Positions 17,281 through 25,498 of a stretch of DNA of 64,000 nucleotides are shown here, in pieces; position 1 is the stretch's first letter; every line of letters starts with the position of its first letter. This stretch comes from Oscillospiraceae bacterium (GTDB taxonomy: Bacteria > Bacillota > Clostridia > Oscillospirales > Acutalibacteraceae): NCBI GenBank assembly GCA_902780565.1, contig CACZGD010000006.1:1-64000 (forward strand), read 5' to 3'. The notes under the pieces were generated by a model that did no database searches, was not told where the DNA came from, and saw only the letters and a program-made list of their open reading frames with translations. A program made the position numbers and the translations under genes.

Positions 17281-18524
17281 GTAAAATCAAAGTCGAGAAT
17301 AAGGCGGCAACGCCGTTCCTGCAGCGTTCCGGCGTCCAGTCCGTGATCGCATCTCTGATCTGTATTCTTGGCGGTCTGATCGTCGGTTTGATCGTACTGG
17401 TGCTGATGGCGGTATTCTCCAAGGACATCCCCCTCTCTGAAGCGTTTCAGGGAATTTGGATTATTCTCAGCGGTCCTATGGCAGCCGGGAATGCAAATGA
17501 CATCCTCTTTACCTTTGGTAACATGCTGTTCACCGCCACGCCATTGATCATGACGGGTCTTTCCGTTTCTCTTGCGTTCAAGACAGGTCTGTTCAATATC
17601 GGCGCGCCCGGACAGTATCTGATGGGCGCTATGGGCAGCCTTGTCGTCGCGCTCGGAATCCCGCAGGGGTCTATGCCTTCTTGGTGCATCTGGACGCTTG
17701 CGCTGCTCACAGGTACGGTCCTCGGTGTGATTTGGGGTGCGATCCCCGGCTTTTTCAAGGCGAAGTTCAATGTAAACGAAGTTATCGTTTGCATTCTGAC
17801 GAACTGAATCGCCGCAAACGTGGTCTCCTGGGTGTTTTATATGAATCAGGATCAGTTTGTTAATATTGCAGAGACGAAGACCAATTTCATCCGCAAAACG
17901 ATCTCCAACGGTGTTGCCACACCCTCTCTCGGTCTGAATCAGCTGTTTAAGGGATCTTACCTTGATATCAGTATTCTGATTGCTTCGTTGATTGCTGTCG
18001 TGTTGTACATCATCCTGAATAAAACGACCTTTGGCTATGAACTCAAGGCCTGCGGTTATAACCGGAATGCTTCCAAGTACGCCGGTATGAATGAAAAGCG
18101 GAATATTATCCTTTCCATGGCGATCGCCGGCGGTCTTGCGGCCTGCGGCGCAGCACTGTGGGCGCTGAACGGCAGTCAGGACTTCAAGTGGAACACGTAT
18201 CAGGAGCTTCCCAGCGTTGGCTTCAACGGCATTCCCGCCGCGCTTCTTGCCAGCAATAACCCGATCGGTGTGATCTTCTCTGCAATCTTCCTGCGGTATA
18301 TTGACGCCGGCGGATCATATCTTCCCGGCGCCACGGCGTTCAACGAATACGTTTCCAGCCTGATCATTGCCGTGATCATTTATTTCGCCGGTTTCTCGAA
18401 GTTCATCAAGGAATTCCTGAACAGAAAAAAGAAGAAGGAACCTGTTTCTCCGCTTCTTAACGGAAAGGCTCCTGTGATTCCCGCACAGAATAAGGCTGAC
18501 GGAAAGGACGGTGCGACGAAATGA
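17277..18524 (+). pseudogene. Nucleoside ABC permease interrupted by in-frame TGA
   Basis: The frame from ATG 17277 encodes a BPD_transp_2-type permease (YufP-like) but meets TGA at 17805-17807, then continues in the same frame to 18524. Together this gives 415 codons, a normal length. The stop sits in [18 protein letters not shown], a place where family members usually carry Trp, so a TGG to TGA change is the simplest explanation. Trp elsewhere in the gene is TGG, and TGA ends many genes here. Multiple membrane helices lie on both sides. If real, the transporter is inactive unless the codon is read through. It overlaps both neighbours by 4 bases. Confidence 0.8.
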
Positions 18525-19567
18525 TCTTTCTGCTTCAAAAAACTCTGATTTTTGCGATCCCGCTCCTGATCGTTGCGCTTGCAGGTATGTTTGCGGAGCG
18601 AAGCGGTATCATCAACATCGCCCTTGACGGTATTATGATCTTCGGTGCGTTTTCCGGCGCGATGACGGCTTTCTATCTGCGGCAGATCCCTTATTTTGTG
18701 GATCATAATCAGCTGCTGTTTGTGATCTGTCTTCTTATCGCTGCGATTTTCGGCGCGTTGTTCTCATTGCTGTTGTCTTTCTCTGCGATCAATCTGAAAG
18801 CAGATCAGACGATCGGCGGTACGGCGCTGAATTTGCTGGCTCCCGCTGTGACGCTGCTGATCACGAAGGTTCTCTTTAACAAGGACAAGCTTGAGATGGA
18901 AACCGCTACCGCGACGGACGGTTCCCGTAAGGATTTCGGTTACGCGCTGCTTAACGGCGATTTGAACCCCGTAGGACAGGTATTCTTTGATAAGGCGTAT
19001 ATCTCCACCTTTATCGCGATCTTCATGTTTATCCTGCTGTCCTTCCTGATCTATAAGACGAAAACCGGTCTGCGTCTTCGTTCCTGCGGTGAGCATCCGC
19101 AGGCGGCGGCCAGCGTCGGTATCAACGTGAACAGAATGCGCTACCTCGGCACAACGATCTCCGGCGCGCTTGCCGGCTTCGGCGGTTACGCATACGTCGC
19201 AACCGTAGCTAACGGTACTGCGGAAGGCACGGTTGCCGGCATGGGCTTCCTTGCTCTCGCAATCATGATCTTCGGTAACTGGAAACCCGTTGGGATCGCG
19301 CTCGGTTCGCTGTTGTTCGGCTTCCTGAAGTGTCTTGCCGTTACCTACAACAAGAGTCTTATCAAGCCTCTTGAGAGCACGGAATGGATGAAGAGCCTGC
19401 TTGCAAACAACGAGACCTTCAATCACATTTATACCGCGATCTTCAAGAACATGTATTTCTATAATCTGATTCCCTTTGTGACAGTTCTGATCGTTCTGGC
19501 GTTTACCTCGAAAAAGAGCCGCGCGCCGAAGGCAGAAGGTATTCCTTACGACAAGGGCGCCAGATAA
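18521..19567 (+). CDS. Nucleoside ABC transporter permease
   Basis: 348 residues, about eight to nine hydrophobic helices. MFAERSGIINIALDGIMIFGAFSGA, LRSCGEHPQAAASVGI and GFGGYAYVATV belong to the second permease type (YufQ-like) of BMP-family importers. The ATG overlaps the stop of the interrupted permease gene (ATGA). With the lipoprotein and tandem ATPase it would form a complete importer of nucleosides if the first permease is functional. Confidence 0.9.
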   Translation: MIFLLQKTLIFAIPLLIVALAGMFAERSGIINIALDGIMIFGAFSGAMTAFYLRQIPYFVDHNQLLFVICLLIAAIFGALFSLLLSFSAINLKADQTIGGTALNLLAPAVTLLITKVLFNKDKLEMETATATDGSRKDFGYALLNGDLNPVGQVFFDKAYISTFIAIFMFILLSFLIYKTKTGLRLRSCGEHPQAAASVGINVNRMRYLGTTISGALAGFGGYAYVATVANGTAEGTVAGMGFLALAIMIFGNWKPVGIALGSLLFGFLKCLAVTYNKSLIKPLESTEWMKSLLANNETFNHIYTAIFKNMYFYNLIPFVTVLIVLAFTSKKSRAPKAEGIPYDKGAR

Positions 19568-19596
19568 GCAGATTCCGCCGTACGATGTGCGGCAAG

Positions 19597-19626
19597 CGTC
19601 GGCGTCGTGATTGCGGCGCCGACTTT
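19597..19626 (+). terminator. Intrinsic terminator after the transporter operon
   Basis: 10-base stem GTCGGCGTCG (19597-19606) pairing with 19613-19622 (one G-U pair), short loop, then TTTT. It separates the transporter genes from pdp. Confidence 0.7.
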
Positions 19627-19641
19627 TGACAGGAGAATTCT

Positions 19642-20940
19642 ATGAAAGCATATGATATCATTCTGAAAAAACGCAACGGAGAGGTCCTCACCGAAGATGA
19701 GATCCGGTTTTTTATTCGAGGGATCGTGGATGGAAGCATTCCGGATTATCAGGCGACCGCCTTTCTGATGGCGGTGTATTTTCGCGGTATGACGGATGAA
19801 GAGACCGTCACGCTGACGGACGCCATGATGCATTCCGGAGATACGGTGGATCTCAGTCGCTTCGGTCAGTTATCGGTGGATAAGCATTCCACCGGCGGCG
19901 TAGGGGATAAGACCTCGCTGATCGTAGCGCCTATTGTTGGTTCTCTTGGGCTCAAGCTTGCGAAAATGAGCGGCAGGGGACTCGGCCACACCGGCGGAAC
20001 GGTGGATAAGCTGGAATCTATTCCGGGGTATCGGACGGATCTGCCTGCGGACGCCTTTTTGCGTCAGGTGGAAAAAACGAACATTGCGGTGATCGGACAG
20101 ACCGGCAACATGGTCCCTGCCGATAAGATCCTGTATTCACTGCGTGACGTTACCGCGACGGTCGACAGCATTCCGCTCATCACCTCCAGTATCATGAGCA
20201 AAAAGCTGGCTGCCGGCGCGCATACGATCGTGCTGGACGTCAAGACCGGCAGCGGCGCGTTTATGAAAACGCCTGCGGATGCAAGAGTGCTTGCCGAGAA
20301 GATGGTACTGATCGGGAAAGCCTGCGGGAGAAAGATGGCTGCGCTGATCACCGATATGGACACGCCACTTGGTACGAATATCGGCAATGCCTTGGAGGTC
20401 AAGGAAGCGGTTGAGGTCCTGCGTGGGAAGAAGAACGACCTGTATGAAGTTTCTATCGCACTGGCGTCGAATATCACCGCATTGGCGCTTCAGCTTCCGA
20501 TTGATGAAGCAAAGGCTCGTTGCGAACAGACTGTCGCAAGCGGCGCCGCTTTTGACAAGATGAAGGAGTGGATCTCCTCACAAGGCGGAGACGTTACCTA
20601 TCTTGAGGATCTTTCCCGTTTCCCGCAGGCGAAATATGAGATCCCGATCCGTGCGGAACGCGACGGCTATATCACTCATATGGATGCGGAAAAGCTCGGG
20701 CTTCTTTGTGTGGAGCTTGGCGCAGGCAGAAGAAAAAAAGGCGATTCGATCGATTTCTCCGCCGGACTGATCCTTTGTGCGAAAACCGGCGACTTGATCT
20801 GCAAGGGCGATCTTCTTGCGACCGCATATACGTCTATCCCGGGGCTGGAAGAAACCGTCAACGGCGCATATCATGACGCGGTCTCCTATTCCGACGCAGC
20901 GCCGGAAAAGAAGCCTTTGATCTATGACGTAATCTCCTGA
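19642..20940 (+). CDS. pdp: Pyrimidine-nucleoside phosphorylase
   Basis: 432 residues. SGRGLGHTGGTVDKLESIPG (phosphate and nucleoside binding), VDKHSTGGVGDKTSL and LDVKTGSGAFM are signatures of the thymidine/pyrimidine-nucleoside phosphorylase family. It converts uridine or thymidine plus phosphate to base and (deoxy)ribose 1-phosphate, feeding DeoB and DeoC upstream. Length fits Pdp (~433). A GACAGGAGA site precedes the ATG. It follows a terminator, so it may use its own weak promoter or read-through; udk follows after 13 bases. Confidence 0.93.
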   Translation: MKAYDIILKKRNGEVLTEDEIRFFIRGIVDGSIPDYQATAFLMAVYFRGMTDEETVTLTDAMMHSGDTVDLSRFGQLSVDKHSTGGVGDKTSLIVAPIVGSLGLKLAKMSGRGLGHTGGTVDKLESIPGYRTDLPADAFLRQVEKTNIAVIGQTGNMVPADKILYSLRDVTATVDSIPLITSSIMSKKLAAGAHTIVLDVKTGSGAFMKTPADARVLAEKMVLIGKACGRKMAALITDMDTPLGTNIGNALEVKEAVEVLRGKKNDLYEVSIALASNITALALQLPIDEAKARCEQTVASGAAFDKMKEWISSQGGDVTYLEDLSRFPQAKYEIPIRAERDGYITHMDAEKLGLLCVELGAGRRKKGDSIDFSAGLILCAKTGDLICKGDLLATAYTSIPGLEETVNGAYHDAVSYSDAAPEKKPLIYDVIS

Positions 20941-20953
20941 AGGGTGGTGCTGT

Positions 20954-21568
20954 ATGAATACACTGATTATCGGTATCGCCGGGGGTTCCGGCAGCGGAAA
21001 ATCAACGATCACGCGGATCCTGGCAAGCAAATTCCCGGGGCATGTGACCGTTCTGAATCACGATAATTATTACAAGGCGCAGCATGACAAACCGTTTGAG
21101 GAACGTGTAAAGGTTAATTATGACGCGCCGGAGGCATTTGACACCGCGCTGATGATCGAAGACCTTCGCAAACTGAAAGCGGGGCAGGCGATCGATTGTC
21201 CGGTTTACGACTACAGTATTCACGACAGGACGGACGAAACCAAGCATATTGAACCTGCCGACGTGATATTTGTGGACGGGATCCTGATCCTTGAAAACGA
21301 GGAACTGCGCAATCTGATGGATATCAAGATCTTCGTGGATACGGATGCAGACGAGCGCGTCCTTCGCCGTATTCTGCGGGACGTCAAGGAGCGCAAGCGT
21401 ACGCTGGACAGTGTGATCGGGCAGTATTTAGCGACGGTAAAGCCGATGCATGAGCTGTATGTGGAGCCCAGCAAAAAGTTTGCCGACATCATTATTCCGG
21501 AAGGCGGGCACAATCTGGTTGCGCTGGAGCTTCTTGAAAAGCGGATCCAGAATCACGTGAAGGTGTGA
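20954..21568 (+). CDS. udk: Uridine kinase
   Basis: 204 residues. P-loop GIAGGSGSGKST (residues ~7-18), then HDNYYKAQ and NYDAPEAFD, typical of uridine-cytidine kinase, which phosphorylates uridine and cytidine to the monophosphates with ATP or GTP. With the nucleoside importer and phosphorylases it lets imported pyrimidine nucleosides be salvaged instead of degraded. Starts 13 bases after pdp, with GGGTGG upstream; yraN follows after 3 bases. Confidence 0.93.
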   Translation: MNTLIIGIAGGSGSGKSTITRILASKFPGHVTVLNHDNYYKAQHDKPFEERVKVNYDAPEAFDTALMIEDLRKLKAGQAIDCPVYDYSIHDRTDETKHIEPADVIFVDGILILENEELRNLMDIKIFVDTDADERVLRRILRDVKERKRTLDSVIGQYLATVKPMHELYVEPSKKFADIIIPEGGHNLVALELLEKRIQNHVKV

Positions 21569-21571
21569 GCG

Positions 21572-21985
21572 ATGGCGCTGCCGGAGCATCTGCGCCGCGG
21601 TGCGCGCGGCGAACAGCTTGCCGCAAGGTTCCTGCGGGATCGCGGCTATCAGATCGTCGGGGCTAACTTCCTGACAAGAGTCGGCGAAACAGATATCATC
21701 GCATTGTCTGCCGATCATATTCTGTGCTTTGTTGAAGTTAAAACACGCGCGCCCGGCGGCATGTTTCCGCCTGCTGATGCGGTCGATAGAGAGAAACAGG
21801 AACGGCTGATCTCCAATGCCCTGACGTTTGCGAAGCATTCAAAGGAAGACTTTGAGCGCATTCGGTTTGATATCGCAGAGGTCGTTCTGCATGATCTTCT
21901 GCATGCCGATATCAATTTGATCGAGAACGCGTTCGGGCAGGAATACCACGCGAAATGGCGAAAACGGAAAGAACCAGAACGATAA
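21572..21985 (+). CDS. yraN: YraN family (UPF0102) endonuclease-like protein
   Basis: 137 residues. GARGEQLAARFLRDRGYQIVGANFLTRVGE followed by ETDIIA and FVEVKTR fit the UPF0102/YraN family, which has a PD-(D/E)xK nuclease-like fold (E..D..ExK all present). The cellular role is unproven; the family may process branched DNA. The ATG follows udk by 3 bases, so it is the last gene of the pdp-udk unit, before a bidirectional terminator. Confidence 0.85.
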   Translation: MALPEHLRRGARGEQLAARFLRDRGYQIVGANFLTRVGETDIIALSADHILCFVEVKTRAPGGMFPPADAVDREKQERLISNALTFAKHSKEDFERIRFDIAEVVLHDLLHADINLIENAFGQEYHAKWRKRKEPER

Positions 21986-21990
21986 AAAAG

Positions 21991-22025
21991 CACTCCGTCC
22001 GGAAAAACCGAACGGAGTGTTTTTT
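21991..22025. terminator. Bidirectional terminator between yraN and PAP2 gene
   Basis: Stem CACTCCGT (21991-21998) with ACGGAGTG (22012-22019), inner CGG/CCG pairs, AAAAA loop. It is followed by TTTTTT to the right and preceded by AAAAAA, so it works for both convergent genes. Confidence 0.85.
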
Positions 22026-22032
22026 CTATTGC

Positions 22033-22767
22033 TTAGGCAGCCTTTTTCTTGTTTTTTCCGAGATCGCGGATATCGAACCGAACGAGCGGAGATTCTTTTG
22101 CTTCAAGCTTTTTCCAGATCGCCCGTATGATCAGGTAAGACAGGATGCCGGCGATGCCGCCGATGATTATACCGCCGATGATATCGGACGGGAAATGCAC
22201 CATGATATAGTTTCTTGAGGCACCGAGCGCGATCACGAATAAGAACGCCAGCCAGCTTTTCTTTTTATTCAGGAAGAGGAAAACAGGCGTCATCGTTGCC
22301 ATGGCTGCGGTCGTATGGCCGGAGGGGAAGGAGAATTCGGATTCGATCTTGTAATGCCAAACCTCCGAGAACCAAAGCCGGTATTCCTCCGAGATCATAT
22401 AAGGACGAGGTCTGGCGACCTGATTTTTGATCAGGATATTTGTGAACAGGGCGCCGATCGCAATTCCCAGAATCATACCGAATCCGACTTTTCTGGATTT
22501 TTTAAACAGGAGCAGGAATAACCCCAAAAGGATCAAAAAGATGCCGCCGTCCCCGAGTTTTGTGAAGAACTGCACGAAAACGTCCAGCGGTTCACTTCGG
22601 ATGTTGTGATAAAAACTCAGGATCGCATGATCAAAGGACGCGAAGGTTTCGTTGATCCAGGTCGCCGCTGCGGTAAGCGGATCGCTCACAATTTCGCCCA
22701 ATTGGTTCCCAAAATAATCAACAGTCGGGGCAACTGCCGCAGCCGTTGTAGTAAGAATATCTGTCAT
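22033..22767 (-). CDS. PAP2-family membrane phosphatase
   Basis: 244 residues with a ~50-residue N-terminal extension and five to six membrane helices. All three phosphatase motifs are present: KNQVARPRP, FPSGHT and SRNYIMVHFPSD. Members dephosphorylate undecaprenyl pyrophosphate, phosphatidate or phosphatidylglycerol phosphate on the outer membrane face; the substrate here is undetermined. The AAAGGAGG site is 8 bases before the ATG on the minus strand. A role in cell-wall lipid recycling is plausible but is inference only. Confidence 0.85.
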   Translation of the reverse strand: MTDILTTTAAAVAPTVDYFGNQLGEIVSDPLTAAATWINETFASFDHAILSFYHNIRSEPLDVFVQFFTKLGDGGIFLILLGLFLLLFKKSRKVGFGMILGIAIGALFTNILIKNQVARPRPYMISEEYRLWFSEVWHYKIESEFSFPSGHTTAAMATMTPVFLFLNKKKSWLAFLFVIALGASRNYIMVHFPSDIIGGIIIGGIAGILSYLIIRAIWKKLEAKESPLVRFDIRDLGKNKKKAA

Positions 22768-22784
22768 ATGCTGACCTCCTTTTT

Positions 22785-23660
22785 TTACATTTTATCATAT
22801 CCATGAGAGAAATTCAACCGTTTGAAGACAAGATTTTCCACTTTGCACGCTCTTTTATACGCTTCCGCAAGATACGCATCTAACGGCATTGCGTCGTATA
22901 AATCGTTTTCGTGCCGGTCTGGCTTTGATATTGTGTTCAGTTCAAAGGTCAACGTTCCGCTAAATCCCGTATTCACAAGGCGTTTTGCGTTATAGTCCCA
23001 GTCTGCGATCCCGTCAAAGGGGAGCAGATGGAGATCGTCGTGCCAGGTGATTCTGCCGTTAATATCTTTTATGCCGAGGTTATCGTTGATATGCGTTGCC
23101 GCGAGGAATTGTCCGTAACGCGCAAGCAGATCTTCGGAGCGGTTATAGCACATTTCGTGACCGGAATCCCAGCAGAAGCCGACGTGTTTTTCGTTGCCGA
23201 ACGTCTGAAGGACAGCATCCAGATATTCTTCTCCTTCTGTGTTCTCAAAGGCGATTGTGACGCCGCATTTCTGTGCTTCCCGGATCAGCTTGCCGTAGCG
23301 GTTCAAGCCCTTTTCTTTGGAGATCGGCGGGATATCAAAGCCGATGAAAACGTGCGAGATCATGATCGGTATCTGCTGATCTGCACATAAATGCAAACAG
23401 CAGACCAGATCCGTCAGCGCAGCATTTGCCGCGGCCTCGTCATCCTCCCACAGCGCTCTGCATCCGCCGAACGGACCGTGGATCGATTGAATTGGGAGCC
23501 CGCAGTCTCTTGCTTTTTTGCACCAAAGATCCACCGGCGCGTCTTTTTTCCAGTCGAAAAAAATCTCATGGAAACCGGCTTCACGGATCATGGGAATTTG
23601 GTCGATTATATCAGCGTGAAATTGTGAGTTCGTTCCAAGGCAAAGCTTTTGATGCGGCAT
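22785..23660 (-). CDS. Sugar phosphate isomerase/epimerase-like TIM barrel
   Basis: 291 residues. The xylose isomerase-like AP-endonuclease-2 fold is indicated by GFCWDSGHEMCYN, IAFENTEGEE, ATHINDNLGI and WHDDLHLLPFDGIADW, with the Glu/Asp/His residues that bind a divalent metal in the family. The true substrate cannot be told. It is transcribed leftward, downstream of the phosphoesterase gene and 17 bases before the PAP2 gene, in the same direction. Confidence 0.8.
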   Translation of the reverse strand: MPHQKLCLGTNSQFHADIIDQIPMIREAGFHEIFFDWKKDAPVDLWCKKARDCGLPIQSIHGPFGGCRALWEDDEAAANAALTDLVCCLHLCADQQIPIMISHVFIGFDIPPISKEKGLNRYGKLIREAQKCGVTIAFENTEGEEYLDAVLQTFGNEKHVGFCWDSGHEMCYNRSEDLLARYGQFLAATHINDNLGIKDINGRITWHDDLHLLPFDGIADWDYNAKRLVNTGFSGTLTFELNTISKPDRHENDLYDAMPLDAYLAEAYKRACKVENLVFKRLNFSHGYDKM

Positions 23661-23675
23661 GTGATGCTCCTTTTC

Positions 23676-24149
23676 TTAATAGATACTTCGATGCTCTAAT
23701 TGATATTTACCGTTGTCGGTGGTCAGAATCCCGTATTTGCCGTCCTTGACCGCGCCGGGATTGAACAGAAGCAGCCCTTCTCGCGTCAGGATCGTCTGCC
23801 TGTGCGTATGCCCGAAAAAGCAAATGGACGACTTGTTATAGATCCCTTTCATAAGCAGGGAATCAAACCCGAGCTTCACGTCCGTACCGAGATGGTCTCC
23901 GTGGCAGAGATAAACCGGTATCCCATCGATCGAAAGCGTCAGCTCCAGCGGACGCTGAGAGCCTGCGTAGTCTGTCATGCTGCGCACGGAGTATACCGGC
24001 TTTCCAAACGTGTAGGGCGAAGGGAACAGAATATCCCGGATCCCATCGCCGAGATAAATAAAACCACTGCAGTCGTTTTCTTTCTCGAGAATCATTTCCA
24101 GCGCGTCAGTTTTTCCGTGGGAATCTGAAAGAACGAGGTATTTATGCAT
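23676..24149 (-). CDS. YfcE/MJ0936-type metallophosphoesterase
   Basis: 157 residues from the ATG at 24149; the longer open frame lacks family similarity upstream of it. LVLSDSHGK (D-x-H), FIYLGDGI (GD), LCHGDH and FFGHTHRQ (GHTH) are calcineurin-like metal-binding motifs of the small phosphodiesterase family. GAAAGGG precedes the start, and a good promoter lies at 24181-24209. The gene is divergent from the three-gene cluster at 24210-25043 and may be cotranscribed with the isomerase-like gene (15-base gap). Confidence 0.85.
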   Translation of the reverse strand: MHKYLVLSDSHGKTDALEMILEKENDCSGFIYLGDGIRDILFPSPYTFGKPVYSVRSMTDYAGSQRPLELTLSIDGIPVYLCHGDHLGTDVKLGFDSLLMKGIYNKSSICFFGHTHRQTILTREGLLLFNPGAVKDGKYGILTTDNGKYQLEHRSIY

Positions 24150-24180
24150 ATTTGGTTGCCCTTTCTCGTAATATAATACT

Positions 24181-24209
24181 ATCATACACGAAAGGGGCGC
24201 ATTTTTCAA
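24181..24209 (-). promoter_or_regulatory. Sigma-A promoter for the phosphoesterase operon
   Basis: Minus strand: -35 TTGAAA (24204-24209), 17-base spacer, -10 TATGAT (24181-24186). The -35 abuts the GTG start of the divergent gene at 24210. Confidence 0.65.
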
Positions 24210-24416
24210 GTGCGTGATACACAGGATTTGTTCAATGAATTGAAAAAAGAGGAGTCGCAGGTTACAGACGCAAAGGTACAGGATGCGATAGAAAGCCTTG
24301 ACGCAGCGCAAAAAGACCGCCTGCAGCATATCCTATCCTCTCCGGAGAAAATCAAGGAGATCCTGCATTCCGGAAAGGCAAAGGAGATCCTTTATAAACT
24401 GGGGAAGCATCGCTGA
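24210..24416 (+). CDS. Small protein of unknown function (first of three)
   Basis: 68 residues from a GTG with AAAGGGG about 10 bases upstream. Charged and alpha-helical by composition, with KDRLQHILSSPEKIKEILHSGKA in the middle; no signal peptide or membrane segment. I do not recognise a named family. Its stop overlaps the next ATG (TGATG), so the products are translationally coupled. The arrangement resembles small helical proteins I have seen annotated as hypothetical in Oscillospirales. Confidence 0.6.
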   Translation: MRDTQDLFNELKKEESQVTDAKVQDAIESLDAAQKDRLQHILSSPEKIKEILHSGKAKEILYKLGKHR

Positions 24417-24739
24417 TGGACATTTCTTCGATCCTGGGCAGCTTAAGTCAGGACGAGATCGACGGGCTTCGAAAGACAGCAGAGGCTATTTTTACGCAGG
24501 AGGATGGCTCCTCGCTGAAAAATAACTTGCAGATTCCGGGCATGGACGCCGGTGCGATCCAGCGGATCACAAAGATCAGTCAGGCGTTTTCACGGAACGA
24601 CGAGCGGACGCAGCTCATCGGCGCGATAAAACCATTCCTGAAGGAAAATCGAAGAAGGCGCGCGGATGAGGCGATTTCCTTTTTGCGCATGATGAATGCG
24701 ATGAGATATCTGCAGGAAGGAGACGACGGAAATGGCTGA
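24416..24739 (+). CDS. Small helical protein of unknown function (second of three)
   Basis: 107 residues; its start overlaps the preceding stop by one base. It opens MDISSILGSLSQDEIDGLR, and a C-terminal segment AIKPFLKENRRRRADEAISF is basic and conserved-looking. No catalytic motif, signal peptide or membrane segment is visible. It overlaps the third gene by 8 bases. The tight overlaps suggest the three proteins act together, but no function can be assigned. Confidence 0.65.
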   Translation: MDISSILGSLSQDEIDGLRKTAEAIFTQEDGSSLKNNLQIPGMDAGAIQRITKISQAFSRNDERTQLIGAIKPFLKENRRRRADEAISFLRMMNAMRYLQEGDDGNG

Positions 24740-25043
24740 CGGTTCGGATATGCTGAAAATGCAGGAGGAAGCCAAGCGGAGAGTGATGCAGATGCGGGAC
24801 CGCTCCCGCTTTTTTATGCAGGATATCCGGAGTCAGAAAGAGGGGGAAGGTAATTTCCCTCAAAAGCAGCCGACTGAGAGTCAAGTCCGAATCGCGAATA
24901 CGGAAGATACTTCGGGATCAGATCGAAACACTGCGGAGGATACGGATAAACTGTTGCTGTTCTCCCTCTTTTTGCTGCTGCAGCAGGAGCATGCAGACCG
25001 CGATATTGCGCTCGCGTTGTTGTATATAATCGGATTTGAATAA
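24732..25043 (+). CDS. Small protein with hydrophobic C-terminus (third of three)
   Basis: 103 residues. A charged N-terminal half (EEAKRRVMQMRDRSRFF) is followed by a polar linker and a hydrophobic end containing LLLFSLFLLLQQEHADRDIA. The hydrophobic end could insert in or associate with the membrane. It overlaps the second gene by 8 bases. No family recognised. No obvious terminator follows; the next 186 bases are AT-rich and lead into the small peptide gene. Confidence 0.6.
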   Translation: MADGSDMLKMQEEAKRRVMQMRDRSRFFMQDIRSQKEGEGNFPQKQPTESQVRIANTEDTSGSDRNTAEDTDKLLLFSLFLLLQQEHADRDIALALLYIIGFE

Positions 25044-25229
25044 AGAGATTGTTTAAAATATATAAATAAAATCGTTAAAATTTGTGTATGAATATGAAGA
25101 AAATGAAAAGATTTTGATGAAAATTTCATAATTTATTCATATATCTGTGCTATTCTTATAATACATTGTTCAACGCATGATGAAAAATGAATATGTTCTA
25201 TAATTTTTGACGGAAAGTGAGTGACAGGT

Positions 25230-25331
25230 GTGTTTGAGATTATCTGGAAGGCGATCAAAGAAGTGATTGAGCTGATCAAGTCCTTTATCGGTGCGATCAA
25301 AAAAGAGGGGAATTCTCAAGAGGCCGAATAA
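25230..25331 (+). CDS. Putative 33-residue amphipathic peptide
   Basis: GTG start with a GGAAAGTGAG site upstream, 33 codons, TAA stop. The peptide begins MFEIIWKAIKEVIELIKSF and ends in a charged tail. The i, i+3/i+4 pattern of Ile/Leu/Val/Phe against Lys/Glu suggests an amphipathic helix of the kind seen in small membrane-active or regulatory peptides. An intrinsic terminator follows at 25363, and a TATAAT (25157-25162) lies upstream without a clear -35, so it may be a monocistronic transcript. Without homologues the coding call is tentative. Confidence 0.45.
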   Translation: MFEIIWKAIKEVIELIKSFIGAIKKEGNSQEAE

Positions 25332-25362
25332 GCCGGTGCTCGATCAGATCCGGGACCTATGT

Positions 25363-25396
25363 AATCCGAAGCTGTGCACGGTTTCGGATTTTTCTT
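25363..25396 (+). terminator. Intrinsic terminator after the small peptide gene
   Basis: 8-base stem AATCCGAA (25363-25370) with TTCGGATT (25383-25390), 12-base loop, then TTTCTT. Confidence 0.65.
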
Positions 25397-25437
25397 ATAC
25401 TTTTTTCATAGTTTTCGCATTTTTTTTATACGGAAGC

Positions 25438-25465
25438 TTGAAAAATAAAGAATCTCGTGTATAAT
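25438..25465 (+). promoter_or_regulatory. Sigma-A promoter for the lipoprotein gene
   Basis: -35 TTGAAA (25438-25443), 16-base spacer, -10 TATAAT (25460-25465), 33 bases before the ATG. Confidence 0.65.
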
Positions 25466-25498
25466 AAAAGGGTAAAAGAATCTTTCGGGGGATTGAAT

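Noticed and set aside
17805..17807. UGA recoded as Trp in this organism
   Set aside because: UGA ends many normal genes in the window (for example the ATGA and TGATG overlaps) and TGG is used for Trp throughout, so a genome-wide recoding does not fit.
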